Below are positions 20,651-31,080 of a DNA stretch of 31,080 nucleotides, one piece after another. Made by a program: the position numbers and the translations under genes. Origin of the DNA: Reticulascus tulasneorum (taxonomy: Eukaryota > Ascomycota > Sordariomycetes > Glomerellales > Reticulascaceae); assembly GCA_001557505.1 (NCBI GenBank), contig LSAX01000028.1:1-31080 (forward strand). Direction: 5' to 3'. A model generated the notes under the pieces. That model saw only the letters and a list, made by a program, of their open reading frames with translations. It was not told where the DNA came from and made no database searches. Numbering within the stretch: position 1 is the stretch's first letter; the number at the start of each line of letters is the position of its first letter.

Positions 20651-20880
20651 GTTTGTCCTTCAATAATTTTTAATTATTGATAACATATTGGGTTAATTTC
20701 AAGAATTACTTATATAAGTAAATTTGAAGCGAAATTTATCTTAGCATAAAAATATGAGATAAAATCGTTCAACGACTATAAGGTGAGTTATGCTAACAAT
20801 AATCCTTTTTAACACCCAACATTTTTATTATGTATACTTACGAAAAAAAATAAAATTAAATCAAATCTTAGATAACTATG
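20651..20880 (+). other. 5' half of a group I intron at the rnl omega site
   Basis: The intron begins after TAGGGAT, the insertion site of the yeast omega intron. The exon end AGGGAU can pair with GUCCUU at 20655-20660 (U-G at the splice site), giving a P1 helix with a four-base loop. The conserved R/P7 segment GTTCAACGACTATA is at 20767-20780 and is followed by a P3/P8-like stretch. The partner S/P7 strand, the terminal G and exon 2 are missing, because the sequence runs into hinge 2. An intron-encoded LAGLIDADG protein is common at this site, but none is recognisable here. Confidence 0.82.
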
Positions 20881-21190
20881 CAAAAGAAAAATACAAATCT
20901 TCATATTTTGATTCTAACCTTATAATAAGTATAAGTTAATGCTTTTAATACTAGAACAAGTGAGTAGGAAAAATTAGATATTTACCTCCAGTACTAAAGA
21001 ATGAAAAATACTATCTATTCATTTATAAAATAGAAAAATGTACACATGGATACTATTAATACAATAAAATAATCAAAATTATTTAATTAAAAATGATAGA
21101 TTTATTGATTCTAAAAAAAAAAAAACTTACGAAAAAAAAAAAATAAAATCAAATAAGATTATCTTGCATAGTTACTGATTTGAAAATCTC
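20824..21190. other. Asymmetric centre of palindrome 2 (hinge 2)
   Basis: The arms stop matching cleanly here. About 230 bases (20885-21115) have no mirror partner and no recognisable gene. The flanks share a degenerate direct repeat beginning ACTTACGAAAAAAAA, at 20836 and 21125. This could be the loop of a hairpin end, the continuation of the intron P8 region, or a poorly called fold-back. Confidence 0.7.
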
Positions 21191-21350
21191 ATAATGTTGG
21201 TGTTAAAAAGGATTATTGTTAGCATAACTCACCTTATAGTCGTGAACATTTTATCTCATTTTTTAGCTAAGATAAATTCGCTCAAATATTATATAAGTAA
21301 TTTGAAATTAACCAATATGTTATCAATAATAAAAATTATTGAAGACAAAC
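21120..21350 (-). other. Mirror copy of the intron 5' half, degraded
   Basis: Reverse complement of 20651-20880 with about ten single-base losses in the first 120 bases. These include one base of the internal guide sequence (GTTTGTCTTC instead of GTTTGTCCTTC) and GTTCACGACTATA in the R segment. The same bases are intact on the left, so the errors are confined to this arm. Confidence 0.75.
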
Positions 21351-24000
21351 ATCCCTAGCGTAGCTTTCCAATAATCCAAGATCTTTCCTTTTGCATCTTG
21401 TGATCCTATGCCTGCTTACGCAACTGTAAGATTTGTTGTTAATCAAACAGTAAGGCAAGATTTAGCCGTTGAGCTTTTTAAGTATTATACATAATTATTA
21501 CGATGTAATAAATATAAAAATATTAGAAAAAAAATTCATAATATTTTCTCTCTACTTCTAATTTCTTTTTAGATAAAATCTTACCTAACTTCGATACATA
21601 ACCCACGCGATAATAAAAAAATTACGGTGGGTATGCACAATTGTATAAGATAAAATAAAGTAAAACTACATAAAATCACAAACATCTATATAATTCAATC
21701 CTTACAACATGTAATTAAACATAATTATAATTCAATCCTCATAACATCTAATTTTTAGACACACCCATTTACTCTTTATGGGGTCTGTGCCCCACATAAA
21801 CTGTCTCCTAACAATAGTTCCTTCCCTAAGGCTACTTATATTAAATAAGTTAAACTAGGTTAACTCTTACTTCAAAAGAAATAAGGATAAATTCTGAAAT
21901 ATGGTAAAATAATAAAGGATTTTCATTTTTATTTTATCAATATACCTTATAATCTAAAATCTTTTTAGCCATACTTTATAATTAGTAACAGTAAAGCTGC
22001 ATAGGGTCTTCTCGTCTAACTAGAGGTAAACTGTATCTGCACAGCTATTCCAATTTCACTGAGTCAATCATAGAGACAGCTGTTGTATCGTTACATCATT
22101 CATGCAAGACCGCATTTAACGGCCAAGGCATTTCGCTACCTTAGGACCCTCACGTTAAGGCCGCCATTAACCGGGGGTTCCGTCAAAACCAAATTTTTTT
22201 ACCCAATTTGATTTCTCTGTTAACCAGCCGGGATCGGGCAGACATCACACTCAATACTTAGATTTTTCATCTTTTAGCGAAGTGCTGTGTTTTAATTAAA
22301 CAGTCGTACAACATTATTTTATGCTTCTTCCTTTTTACTTGATATTAATCAAGATTAATGAGCTCTCCTTATCCCGAAGTTACGGTAGTCAATTTGCCGA
22401 GTTCCTTTATGATTGTTATCTCATTTACGCCTTCGTATTCTCTACTAACTTACTTGTTTCAGTTTCTAGGTACGGTTATTTTCTCATATTTTTTTACTCC
22501 ACTCATCTATTGAGTTTATTGTGTTTCATATAATATTATTTACTTTTTTTCCAGCACATTCTTCACTTAGAAATGTTGTCAATTAGTAAAAAAAGATTTA
22601 CTCATCGTTCAAACCTTTAGATTTTAAACTTAGAGGCCGTTACTTAATTAGAGCCATAAGCTTTAGGCGGAGGATTTTTATTTCCTTCTTATTCGTTACT
22701 CATGTCACCATTCTCACTTGAATTCTTTGTTATATATTTCTTTAAAAAAGAAATATCTTAATTTAATTCAATGTTCTGCTACCCCATAAAATTACGATAA
22801 TATATTTATATATAGTAAAATATGGACAAGGTGTCGGTATATAGTTTAGATCCGTTAAATTTTTGATGCTTTTAAACCTTAACAAGCGCTCTGCTACGAG
22901 ATCTTCAAATTATGACTGCTTCTAAGCCCATCTCCTTGTCGACTTTAATAAAAACCTTCTTAATTTCACTTAACTAATAATTTTGGAACCTTAACTCTTG
23001 TTCTGGGCTGTTTCCCTTTTGACATACAACCTTATCATTCTATGTCCGATAATCCAAGATCCATCTTTGCCATTCCGAGTCTACATACTCACCGATAAAA
23101 TCATCACGATCCCCCGATATGCACAAAATAAAAATATAGTTTTATAATTACTTAAAAAATAACTTTAAAATTTTTATATCTTGCCTGAGATTAAATTCTG
23201 TACCTGCTAAGATGTTACTCAGATTGCCTACTGTTATAGGTTTCGCAGAAAACCAGCTATCCTAGTCAGTGTTGTCTTTCACTTACCTACCACGATTCTT
23301 CGGATATCTTTGCTACGATATACCGTTCGGACTTTTATAATCCTGATCATGGTAAAATCACCAGGCTTCGGGTCTAACTTTAGACACTTTTCATTATTTT
23401 AATGATTGGTTTATCTACGCTTATACTCGCATCTAATGTTAACTAGGTGACCCATTATGCAAAAGGTACGTTCTTACTTACTAATTTAGCTTGAACTGCT
23501 TATAAAATTACTATTTCAAATCAAATTCCCTCACGGTACTCTGTTCACTATTGCTTATGTATTATATTTAGCCTTTGAGGAAGGTTCCCCATTAAATTCA
23601 AACAGTTTTTTGACCATTTTACTTATTAAATTATAGGCTGTTCTATTTTCACTCACGCTAATAATAGAATCTCTTTTGATTTCTTTTCCTAAAGTTACTA
23701 AGATATTTCAATTCACTTCGTTAATTATTTGATTTCTCTTAGAGTATATATTTATGATTAAATTAAAATAAATAAATTTAATTACTCTTTAATACATAGC
23801 TTAGATATCCTTAATAATTTCTTTATATACTTATATATAAATATATATATATATATATTCTATATCCGTTACATTTCTATTAAATCTAGGTATTATATAT
23901 TCCTTTAAAAACATAAGATTTTTTTTCTTTTTATTATTTAAATTTTTATATAAATTTCCTATTTATAGTCTCAGGTTACATAAATTTACATTCATATTAC
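21351..24000 (-). rRNA. rnl: Large-subunit rRNA exon 1, mirror copy
   Basis: Reverse complement of the rnl exon at 17998-20650, with the same landmarks and the same missing exon 2. The coordinate sum drifts by three bases towards the hinge, so a few bases have been lost in this arm. Confidence 0.92.
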
Positions 24001-24006
24001 TTTATT

Positions 24007-24079
24007 TCAGATTATTCAGATTTGAACTGAACTATTCTCCTACCCAAAAGGAGTTCCTAACCATCCCGGACCTAATCTG
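24007..24079 (-). tRNA. trnP: tRNA-Pro (UGG), mirror copy
   Basis: Exact reverse complement of 17919-17991. Confidence 0.92.
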
Positions 24080-24282
24080 TGTCTATACTAATTTGATTTA
24101 TAATTACTAAAATAGTATTTATTTTTATATAGCTTACCTGATTTATTAGAATTTTCTTTATAAATTTTAGGTTTATCATTATAAGCATTAGAGTAAGATA
24201 CAATAGGAATGATTTTTTTATTACTCTTTATCCTATATTTTTAATTAATATTTGTTTAAAAAGAAGCAAGATCTTCTAAATA

Positions 24283-24367
24283 CAGAGAATGCAGGATTCG
24301 AACCCACGGTGATTTTCATCACAATTAGACTCAAGTTAACCGCTTTAGACCACTCAGCCAATTCTCT
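24283..24367 (-). tRNA. trnS(UGA): tRNA-Ser (UGA), mirror copy
   Basis: Exact reverse complement of 17631-17715. The perfect 13-bp hairpin follows at about 24387-24413. Confidence 0.88.
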
Positions 24368-24654
24368 TTTGACGAACTAAACGCCAAATGTATCCTTAAT
24401 AAGGATACATTTTAACCTACTAAATCCTGGAACTTTAGGTTTATTTTTCATATAATAAATATTAAAAACCTTTTAAGCCACGCATAATTTTTTCTTATGT
24501 ATAAGTAAGAAAAATAATAATTACCTTAATTAAGGCAATTCTTTATATTCTAACTTAGATAAACCAGTTGTTGATATATTAACCTATTTTTTAATATACT
24601 TGTATTATTATTAATACTTCTATAAATTTTAATTCTTTATTAAATTAAAATTTA

Positions 24655-26055
24655 TTATCTTATTTCCGGCATTTCATATTTCTTTCTAAGATGATGTTCA
24701 TTAAGTAAATGTATTATTACAGATCCTTTATTTATTGGAGTAAAAGGAGGAGAAACTATTTCTGTCTCTATTTTGCTAGCACCCTGTTTATAAAAGATTA
24801 GCCGGTTTTGATGACTTACTTTGTGAGGGTTATAAAGTTCATATCTGAAACCTCAATCAGCCGGAACTTTTACAAAAAAATTCTCGTTGTTAGCTATTAT
24901 CCTAACAGTATGAGGTAATTTTACATCTTCTATTAACATATGAGATATATGTCTTGTTATACCATTTACAGTTTCTTCACTACCTATTCAAGGTACAGGA
25001 GGAAAAATTGAATCATTATAAGCAATCATGTCTTCTAATCTTTCAAAGGAACCGGTAAACATATAAATTGATGTCAAAGAAGTCATATTCGCAGTACTAA
25101 ATATAGTATGATATGGAATAAGGAAAGATACATGTGCATTAGAATCTGTAGAAACAGCATATAAATCTTTTAATAAACCCGCCTCGTGTGCTCTAAAATG
25201 TGCACGAGCATTAGCAAAATACCCAAGAATTTCTCTATCATTTGAAGTAAAAACTCCGGGATCAATATTACCTGTTCCATAAAAAAACCCAATAGGCATT
25301 TGATTAGTATTAGGGTATACTACATTAATCATGTCATTTGGAGGAGTAGTGGCTCTTCCGGGTTCTTGAAGATAATGAATATAAGGTGAATAATCATCTA
25401 AATGAGTCTTAAATATGTTTATAAAACCATCTTTAAAAAAAATATTAAAGTTTTCTTCAAATAAATAAAGAAATATTGTAATATTTAAACAACAAGCCAT
25501 ACTATCAGCTAAATCCGGGAAAACTTGAGCTATTAGTGGAATAATATAAAGTTTATTAAAAAAACGAAGTAAAATTGCAATTATGTATATACACATATAC
25601 ATTTGTATAAATAATCATTTATTTGATCAAATTTTATCAAGATATTCTGTTATTATACCCATAAATAGTAAAAAAAAAATAAAATTTGAAATTACGTTTA
25701 TTATTATTAATAATAGTAGAATATACAAATAATAAGGAAGGCTATTTAAAATTTCAATTGAATTTAAACATCAACCTATTAAATACATAATAAAAGATCA
25801 TTTTAATAGCATAAGTAACTTCTTTTTTCAAGTTAAAGGTACTAATTTTTCTCCTTTAATACGTTTATCTAGTATATTTCTTCTTTCTTGAAAAAAGAAA
25901 ATAGTAGAAATAAATCATGACGATCAAAGTAACATGTTAATTAAAGATATAGTTATGTCTTTATATTCGAAGAACTGTGGGATATAATCAAAAAGTATAT
26001 CAATGCCTAATTTTATAATGAAAGGATTAATTATTAGAAAAGTAGTTAATATCAT
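24655..26055 (-). CDS. orf466, mirror copy, intact
   Basis: Reverse complement of 15942-17342, encoding the same intact 466-aa member of the three-paralogue membrane family. It starts at the ATG complement at 26053-26055 and ends at the TAA complement at 24655-24657. Confidence 0.85.
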
Positions 26056-26147
26056 ATATAAGTATTTATGTTTTGAAAAAAGTATAATTAAATTTATTTA
26101 ACAATGAGCCAAGCGTTAAGTATATATTATTATATTGGTATATACTT

Positions 26148-26219
26148 TAATTCTTCCAAGAATCGAACTTGGATATCATTCTTATCAAAAATGCACTTTA
26201 ACCATTAAGTCAAAAAATT
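26148..26219 (-). tRNA. trnI: tRNA-Ile (GAU), third copy
   Basis: Same sequence as 15778-15849 in reverse complement, with the full five-base run. Confidence 0.9.
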
Positions 26220-26243
26220 TAAATTATTTGAAATATATACAAA

Positions 26244-26314
26244 AGCCTTTAAGATGAATCGAACATCTATCATAATATTAACAGTATTAGGCTCTACCAT
26301 TGAGCTATAAAAGC
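26244..26314 (-). tRNA. trnN: tRNA-Asn (GUU), third copy
   Basis: Same as 313-383. Confidence 0.9.
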
Positions 26315-26343
26315 TTATATAAAATCAACTAAAAACTTATAGA

Positions 26344-26416
26344 CAAGAGTACTCAGACTTGAACTAAGAATTTGGAGGTTGAAGCTCCATGCTATTACCA
26401 ATTAAACTACACTCTT
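26344..26416 (-). tRNA. trnW: tRNA-Trp (UCA), third copy
   Basis: Same as 413-485. Confidence 0.92.
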
Positions 26417-26498
26417 TTTTTTAATAATTTCATTATATATTATATTATCCAAATTTAATTATGAAGTATATGAATTTTATAAACAATATAAATTAAAA

Positions 26499-26570
26499 TA
26501 AGAGATAAGTGATTTGAACACTTAGCCTACTGTGTGTAAAACAGTCACTCTACCATTGAGTTAATCTCTC
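26499..26570 (-). tRNA. trnV: tRNA-Val (UAC), third copy
   Basis: Same as 568-639. Confidence 0.91.
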
Positions 26571-26625
26571 TAATTTAACCTCCCAAATAACTACCACTGG
26601 AAATATAAATTTAAATTTAATAGAA

Positions 26626-26697
26626 TACAATCAGTCGGGCTCGGACCGACAATTATCCGGTGGAAACGGATGAGCTTACCAATTAACTTATGATTGC
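26626..26697 (-). tRNA. trnG: tRNA-Gly (UCC), third copy
   Basis: Same as 695-766. Confidence 0.91.
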
Positions 26698-26843
26698 TAT
26701 TATTACTTTTAATAAAAAACTTCATAATTGAAATTATCAACTCCGTCACTAATACGTCTACAACATTTATTATATACCGTATTAAAACAAAAGCCAAATT
26801 AACTCTATATTATATGAATTATTTTTTAAGTAAAAAATATTCA

Positions 26844-28265
26844 TTATCTAAACCTATGCATCTCATATTTATGTCTAAGATTTTCCGTATGAACCATGTA
26901 GGCTATATTATTTCCTTCAATTTTTGCAGCTATGCTGGGGCCAACTAAATTTAATCGTATATAATCCTCACCACGTTTAAAGAAAATAGTATTTAATCTA
27001 TGAAGACGACTATTTGGATTATAAAGTTCATACCGTACTGGATGAGTCCCTCTTTTTATCACATAAAAATTAGTATTATTTTCCACTATAGTACTAGTTT
27101 GCACCATCTTTATATCCGCTACATGAATAAAAGATTTATACATCTCTTCATTAAGCCTTTCTCTTACGCTACCTCCTACTCAGGGTATACCTGGATTACA
27201 GTCCCGATTATGATTAATCATTTCTTCTTTTGTATTAAATGTACCACTTACAGAATAAACGCTCAGTTCAGGTCCATCATTTAGATATATATCTTTATAA
27301 GGGATTACCTTATATGAGTTAACATGTGGGTTTTTTGTAAAAGCATATAATTGTTCTCATTGACTACGCATACTATGTTGTTGACTAGAAAATAAAAATG
27401 AAAGTACCTTGGCATCCGCTACAGTGATAAATAGATCTTTAATAGCTTCTGCTCCCTCTAACCCTTCTGGGGGTAATGAATAGAAAGGTTTACTCCACTT
27501 AGTTATTAACTCCCTAACGCTTAATACTTCATCCGCGGAACAAAAAGCAACGCAGTCATCTATTCCTCATCCAGGAGGAGATACAGGTTTAGTTCCTGAT
27601 TTAAGATAAAAAATATCATATAAAGATAAATGCATTACTCCAAATAAATAGACGAATAAGGTAGTATCTAAACAAAATTTCATATTGTTAGCTAAATCCG
27701 GAAATTTTAGTCCTATTAAGGGGATTAAAATTAATTTATTTAAAAAACGAACCATAAAACCTATTGTATAACTATACATTAATATTTTAATAAAAATTCG
27801 TTTATTAGACCATAGCCTAATAAAAGCATTTTTTATTTTTAATAAGATATTAGCAAAATATAATTTAGGTTTGCGGCTAAAAATTAAGATTAATATTATT
27901 CCACAATTTAATAAGAGATAATAAGATCAAGGAAAAACTAAAAAATAGTCCATACAATTTAGAGATCAGCCTAATAAATACATATTTATTGATCATTTTA
28001 ATAAGATAAAAATTTTTTCTCCTAAAGATAAACATATATCTTCTTGATTTTTAGTTTCTATAGAAATAGAGTGCTCTGCTCTATGTTTTTTTTCTAAAAT
28101 AGAGAAGAGAATAGAAAAAAAAATTTTTAATAAAAGAATTACAATACATATGTATCCAATATATTCTATATTTTTAATATATTCTATATATCCAATATAT
28201 TCTATATTTCTTAACGAAAAAGCTTCAAATCCTAAAGGTAGAGCTATTATACTAATTGACTTTAT
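26844..28265 (-). CDS. orf473, third copy, intact
   Basis: Same as 913-2334 at a constant offset of 25931; the frame is intact and the start is uncertain in the same way. Confidence 0.77.
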
Positions 28266-28272
28266 AGTTAGA

Positions 28273-28970
28273 CTAGTGCTGAAAGCGGGGAAAGCTCTGT
28301 TTGATCGTGATAACTATAGCACCAACCATAGCAAGTAGAAGAATAAAACTAGTTATTATCAATCATAAACTATAACTAGTGTATAATATATTTCCTATAC
28401 TTGTAATATGACTTGTTTCTAATAAATTACCATCTCAAACAGAGCTTGTAACAAAATATAAATCGTTGTTTAGATATGAATCTAGATATTTATTTAAATC
28501 TAACTGATTTAATTTAGCAGTATTATAAAATATGTTATTTCAAGAATTATTATAATTATTAAGTATTGCTATTTCATATGGTAATACTTGAAAAATAGAG
28601 TAATTAAAATAAATTGTTATAAATAGAGCTAAAGCTATACTATTTTTAGTATTAGTTTGCAATTCACTTATCCTAATATTAATTAACATTAAAATAAATA
28701 AGAATAATATAGAAACTGCTCCTATATAAACTATTAAGTAAGAGAAACCTATAAAATTTAAGCCTAATAAAATTAAATATGAAGACATACCCCAAATAAT
28801 GCTATTAAAAATAATACGGATACTATAGGATTTTTACTAATAATAATAAAAATCCCGCAAAATATTACAAATAGAGATATAATATCTAATATTCCAGGTT
28901 TAAACCCAGTAGTATAAAATTCATCTGTGATAAATAAATTTGCCATGCCAAAAATAAGCATTTTAAACAT
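28273..28970 (-). pseudogene. nad6: nad6, third copy with a one-base frameshift
   Basis: Same gene as 2342-3040, but the C run at about 28791 has four C where both other copies have five. This splits Nad6 after the segment FLIALFG. The lost base lies in a homopolymer and the rest of the gene is unchanged, so a sequencing error is the likely cause. Confidence 0.85.
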
Positions 28971-29038
28971 TCCCTTTTAGGTGAGAGGAACCTCTTGTTG
29001 TTGTTGTTTATATATATATATCGTGAGTTGCCTTTATC

Positions 29039-29122
29039 CGGAAAGAAGGTGATTTGAACACCCAAATCTTAAAAAAGATAATCGTTTAGCAGACGATTTG
29101 CCTTACCCATAGCTATCTTTCC
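29039..29122 (-). tRNA. trnS(GCU): tRNA-Ser (GCU), third copy
   Basis: Same as 3109-3192. Confidence 0.92.
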
Positions 29123-29127
29123 AGCAG

Positions 29128-29200
29128 CGAATCAGAACGGGATCGAACCGATATCTTTTTTCGTGACAAGAAAAATCTTTACCAATTAAGTTACTAATTC
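29128..29200 (-). tRNA. trnD: tRNA-Asp (GUC), third copy
   Basis: Same as 3198-3270. Confidence 0.92.
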
Positions 29201-29275
29201 TATTTACATTCAAATAATAATATATATATACAAGTATTAAATCTTTCTTATATTATGAAAATAGTTGTATTTTCA

Positions 29276-29347
29276 TAGGATCTACCGGAGTCGAACCAAT
29301 ATTGCGATGATTAAAAGTCATATGTATTACCATTATACAAAGATCCC
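29276..29347 (-). tRNA. trnK: tRNA-Lys (UUU), third copy
   Basis: Same as 3346-3417. Confidence 0.92.
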
Positions 29348-29380
29348 TTTAGATTTAATTATTATTATGCTTATATTTTT

Positions 29381-30839
29381 TTAACGAAATTTATCTAACT
29401 TATATAAATTTATAAGATTTTCCTTATTAATAATACTCAAAATCTTATTACCCTGACTTTTCCCTCTAATGTAAGGAGTAATAAGATTAGGCATTTCTAT
29501 ATATTTACCGTCTCTTTTAAAATAAAGAACTTTTTCCCTTTGTTGGTGTACATTAGGGTCATATAAATGATATGTTCAACTCTCGGGAGATGAAACAATC
29601 TTTATATAAAAACAATTATTATTATTTACTACCTCTTCACTACGAATCATATCTAGATCATTAGCAGGAGTATAAGATGTATATCAAGATAATGCTTCTT
29701 TTCTTTCGACTCCTCCAACTCATGCCTCATTTGGATGAAATTCGGCATTATATGCTAGCATCTCCTCTTTAGTTTTAAAAGTACCAATTAACTTAAAGAC
29801 TCTTAATTTCACATCATCATGCATAAATACGCCTGAATACGGGACAGCGAAATGTATAGGAGTATTATTATATTTTCCAAAAACATATAAATCTTTTCAT
29901 CTCTCAGCCAGCATAGTGTGCTCCTGAGAATGAAGCAAAAAAGAAAGTACCTTAGCCTCGTTTTTAGCCAAATGTAAACGCTTAATAGGTTCTACACTAG
30001 TATAAAAATAAGGAGGAATTCCCCCAACCTGCGCTGTTCAATCATGTAAAAATTTATCAACGGGGAATCTTTCTACTTCACCTTCTTCCCCAGGTGAAGG
30101 GATGTAAGAAAAAGAGAGTCAGTATAAGGTATACTGACCTTACTATTTTCTGGTTTAATATTAATATCAGATTTGAATTTAAAAAAGTCTAAAAAAGTAA
30201 ACTCCGCTTTTCCAAAAAAAAAAAACAAAAAATGTAATATCTAACAAAAGACCCATCTCCGCAGCTAATGAAGGAAGTACTAAACTTAAAAGAGGAAGAA
30301 ATATAAATTTATTAAAAAAACGAATACAAAAAGCTATTATATAGCTATAAACCAACATTATACAATATAATAATTTATTAGTTCATATTTTAAAAATATT
30401 TCCTTTTAGATTAAAAAAAATTTTCTTAGATATAACCTAATTTTATTAAAATAAAATAAGGGCATACATGGTAATAAAGTAAGAAAAACTAAAGATCAGG
30501 GAAAAACATATAAAGAATCTATATAACTTAAAATTCAACCTATTAAATACATAATAAAGGATCATTTTACTAGAATATATAACTTATTACCAAAACTTAA
30601 AGACTTTAGAGGTTTATTATCAATAATTGCATTAATTTTATTTCTTTTTTTCTAAAAAAAAAAAAGAAATTTTAAAAATCCTAATAATAAAACTATAAAT
30701 ATAAAACCTAACATTATTATTAATAATAATAATTTAGTATCCGTAGATAAAGATAGCATAAAATTATTTATATATATAATAAAATACGTCTATAATTAAT
30801 AACTAAAACTAAACAAAGAATTCCCATTATTGTAAACAT
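29381..30839 (-). pseudogene. orf486, third copy with several homopolymer indels
   Basis: Same gene as 11155-12615. Besides the eight-A run shared with the copy at 3451-4910, it has one A too few at about 30115, one A too many in the run at about 30214-30225, and further differences at about 30650 and 30778. The frame is broken at several places. This copy is the least reliable in the window. Confidence 0.75.
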
Positions 30840-30957
30840 TTCTTTTAAATCTTTGGGTAAGTAAATAAAGAAGCATTTAAAATTTCAGGATTTTCATTCA
30901 GTTTTTCTTTTTCGTCTTTAGGACTTTTTTTTAATCTATTACCAAGGGAAGAATTAA

Positions 30958-31080
30958 TTAAGAACCTCAATAATAGATAGAGATGTACAAAAAAAGTCAG
31001 ACCACATCTACAAAAATGTCAGTATAAAATACCACCTTCGAATCCTAGATGATGGTTGTCAGTTAAATGGTAAGCAAAAA
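30958..31080 (-). CDS. cox3: cox3, third copy, 3' end only, cut by the window end
   Basis: Matches the last ~40 codons of cox3 (5030-5152). It has one extra A at about 31014, which shifts the frame within GILYWHFVD; the intact copies show this to be an error. Confidence 0.85.

Larger units (their letters stand above)
10918..31080. repeat. Giant inverted repeat (palindrome 2), hinge near 20999
   Basis: The sequence from about 10918 to 20999 returns as its reverse complement from 20999 to the window end. Coordinates add up to 41997-41998 (orf466 15942-17342 with 24655-26055; trnP 17919-17991 with 24007-24079). The sum drifts to 42001 at the rnl/intron border (20650 with 21351), because the right arm has lost bases near the hinge. 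Clean matching ends at about 20823 and 21190, leaving an asymmetric centre of roughly 300 bases. Confidence 0.96.
25931..31080. repeat. Direct repeat of 1-5150 (circular overlap or tandem period of ~25.93 kb)
   Basis: This stretch repeats window positions 1-5150 in the same orientation with an offset of 25930-25931. It differs only by single-base, mostly homopolymer, indels: at 26190 (5 versus 4 A), 28791 (4 versus 5 C), about 30115, 30216, 30650, 30778, 30868 and 31014. A circular molecule of two inverted 12.97-kb units, written out past its start, gives exactly this pattern. Confidence 0.95.

Noticed and set aside
20881..21120. Possible intron-encoded LAGLIDADG or GIY-YIG endonuclease at hinge 2
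   Set aside because: No LAGLIDADG or GIY-YIG motif and no long frame were found under code 4 in the frames I read; the longest open stretch is short.
28780..28800. A real nad6 pseudogene or programmed frameshift in the third copy
   Set aside because: It is a single-base loss in a C run in the least reliable part of the window, and both other copies are intact.
1..31080. Linear mitochondrial plasmid (invertron) with terminal inverted repeats
   Set aside because: No DNA or RNA polymerase gene is present, the content is core mitochondrial genes, and the two hinge regions show no shared terminal sequence.
1..31080. Ordinary mitogenome with a large inverted repeat, as in some basidiomycetes and yeasts
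   Set aside because: A normal inverted repeat is separated by single-copy regions carrying other genes. Here both hinges have essentially no single-copy sequence.

Overview
The window is fungal mitochondrial DNA. It is very AT-rich and UGA is read as tryptophan: cox3 uses only TGA for Trp, and there is a tRNA-Trp with anticodon UCA. The Cox3 and Nad6 proteins and the rRNAs are of fungal type. The order rns–trnY–cox3–nad6–tRNA cluster–trnS(UGA)–trnP–rnl resembles what I recall of Pezizomycotina (filamentous Ascomycota) mitogenomes, but I would not name a genus.

The window carries far less unique sequence than its length suggests. A unit of about 12.97 kb (roughly 8033 to 20999) appears forwards once and then as reverse-complement copies on both sides. 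Positions 1-16066 form one giant palindrome with its hinge near 8033. Positions from about 10918 to 31080 form a second palindrome with its hinge near 20999. Positions 25931-31080 repeat positions 1-5150 in the same orientation. This is what one sees when a linear molecule with closed hairpin ends, or an inverted-dimer circle of about 25.93 kb, is assembled with overlapping ends. A fold-back read or amplification artefact would look the same.

Gene order of the unit on the plus strand: [hinge 1] rns – trnY(GUA) – cox3 – orf486 – trnK(UUU) – trnD(GUC) – trnS(GCU) – nad6 – orf473 – trnG(UCC) – trnV(UAC) – trnW(UCA) – trnN(GUU) – trnI(GAU) – orf466 – trnS(UGA) – trnP(UGG) – rnl 5' part – 5' half of a group I intron [hinge 2]. 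All genes of the unit lie on one strand. cox1, cox2, cob, atp genes, the other nad genes, rnl exon 2 and the remaining tRNAs are absent.

Two points stand out. First, orf486, orf473 and orf466 are three diverged paralogues of a membrane protein family I do not recognise. They share a TM-rich N-terminal half (WS-x-x-MYL-[IL]-GW; RF-[FL]-NK...PL...P-x-LA) and a soluble C-terminal half. Second, hinge 2 lies inside the group I intron at the omega site of rnl (after TAGGGAT). The large-subunit rRNA is therefore cut off at about E. coli position 2449, with no 3' exon here. Either the RNA is assembled in trans, or the molecule is a rearranged, defective or artefactual derivative of a normal mitogenome.

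Copies differ mainly by homopolymer indels. These break orf486 in two copies and nad6 in the last copy, and they become denser towards the right end of the window. I read them as sequence error rather than biology.
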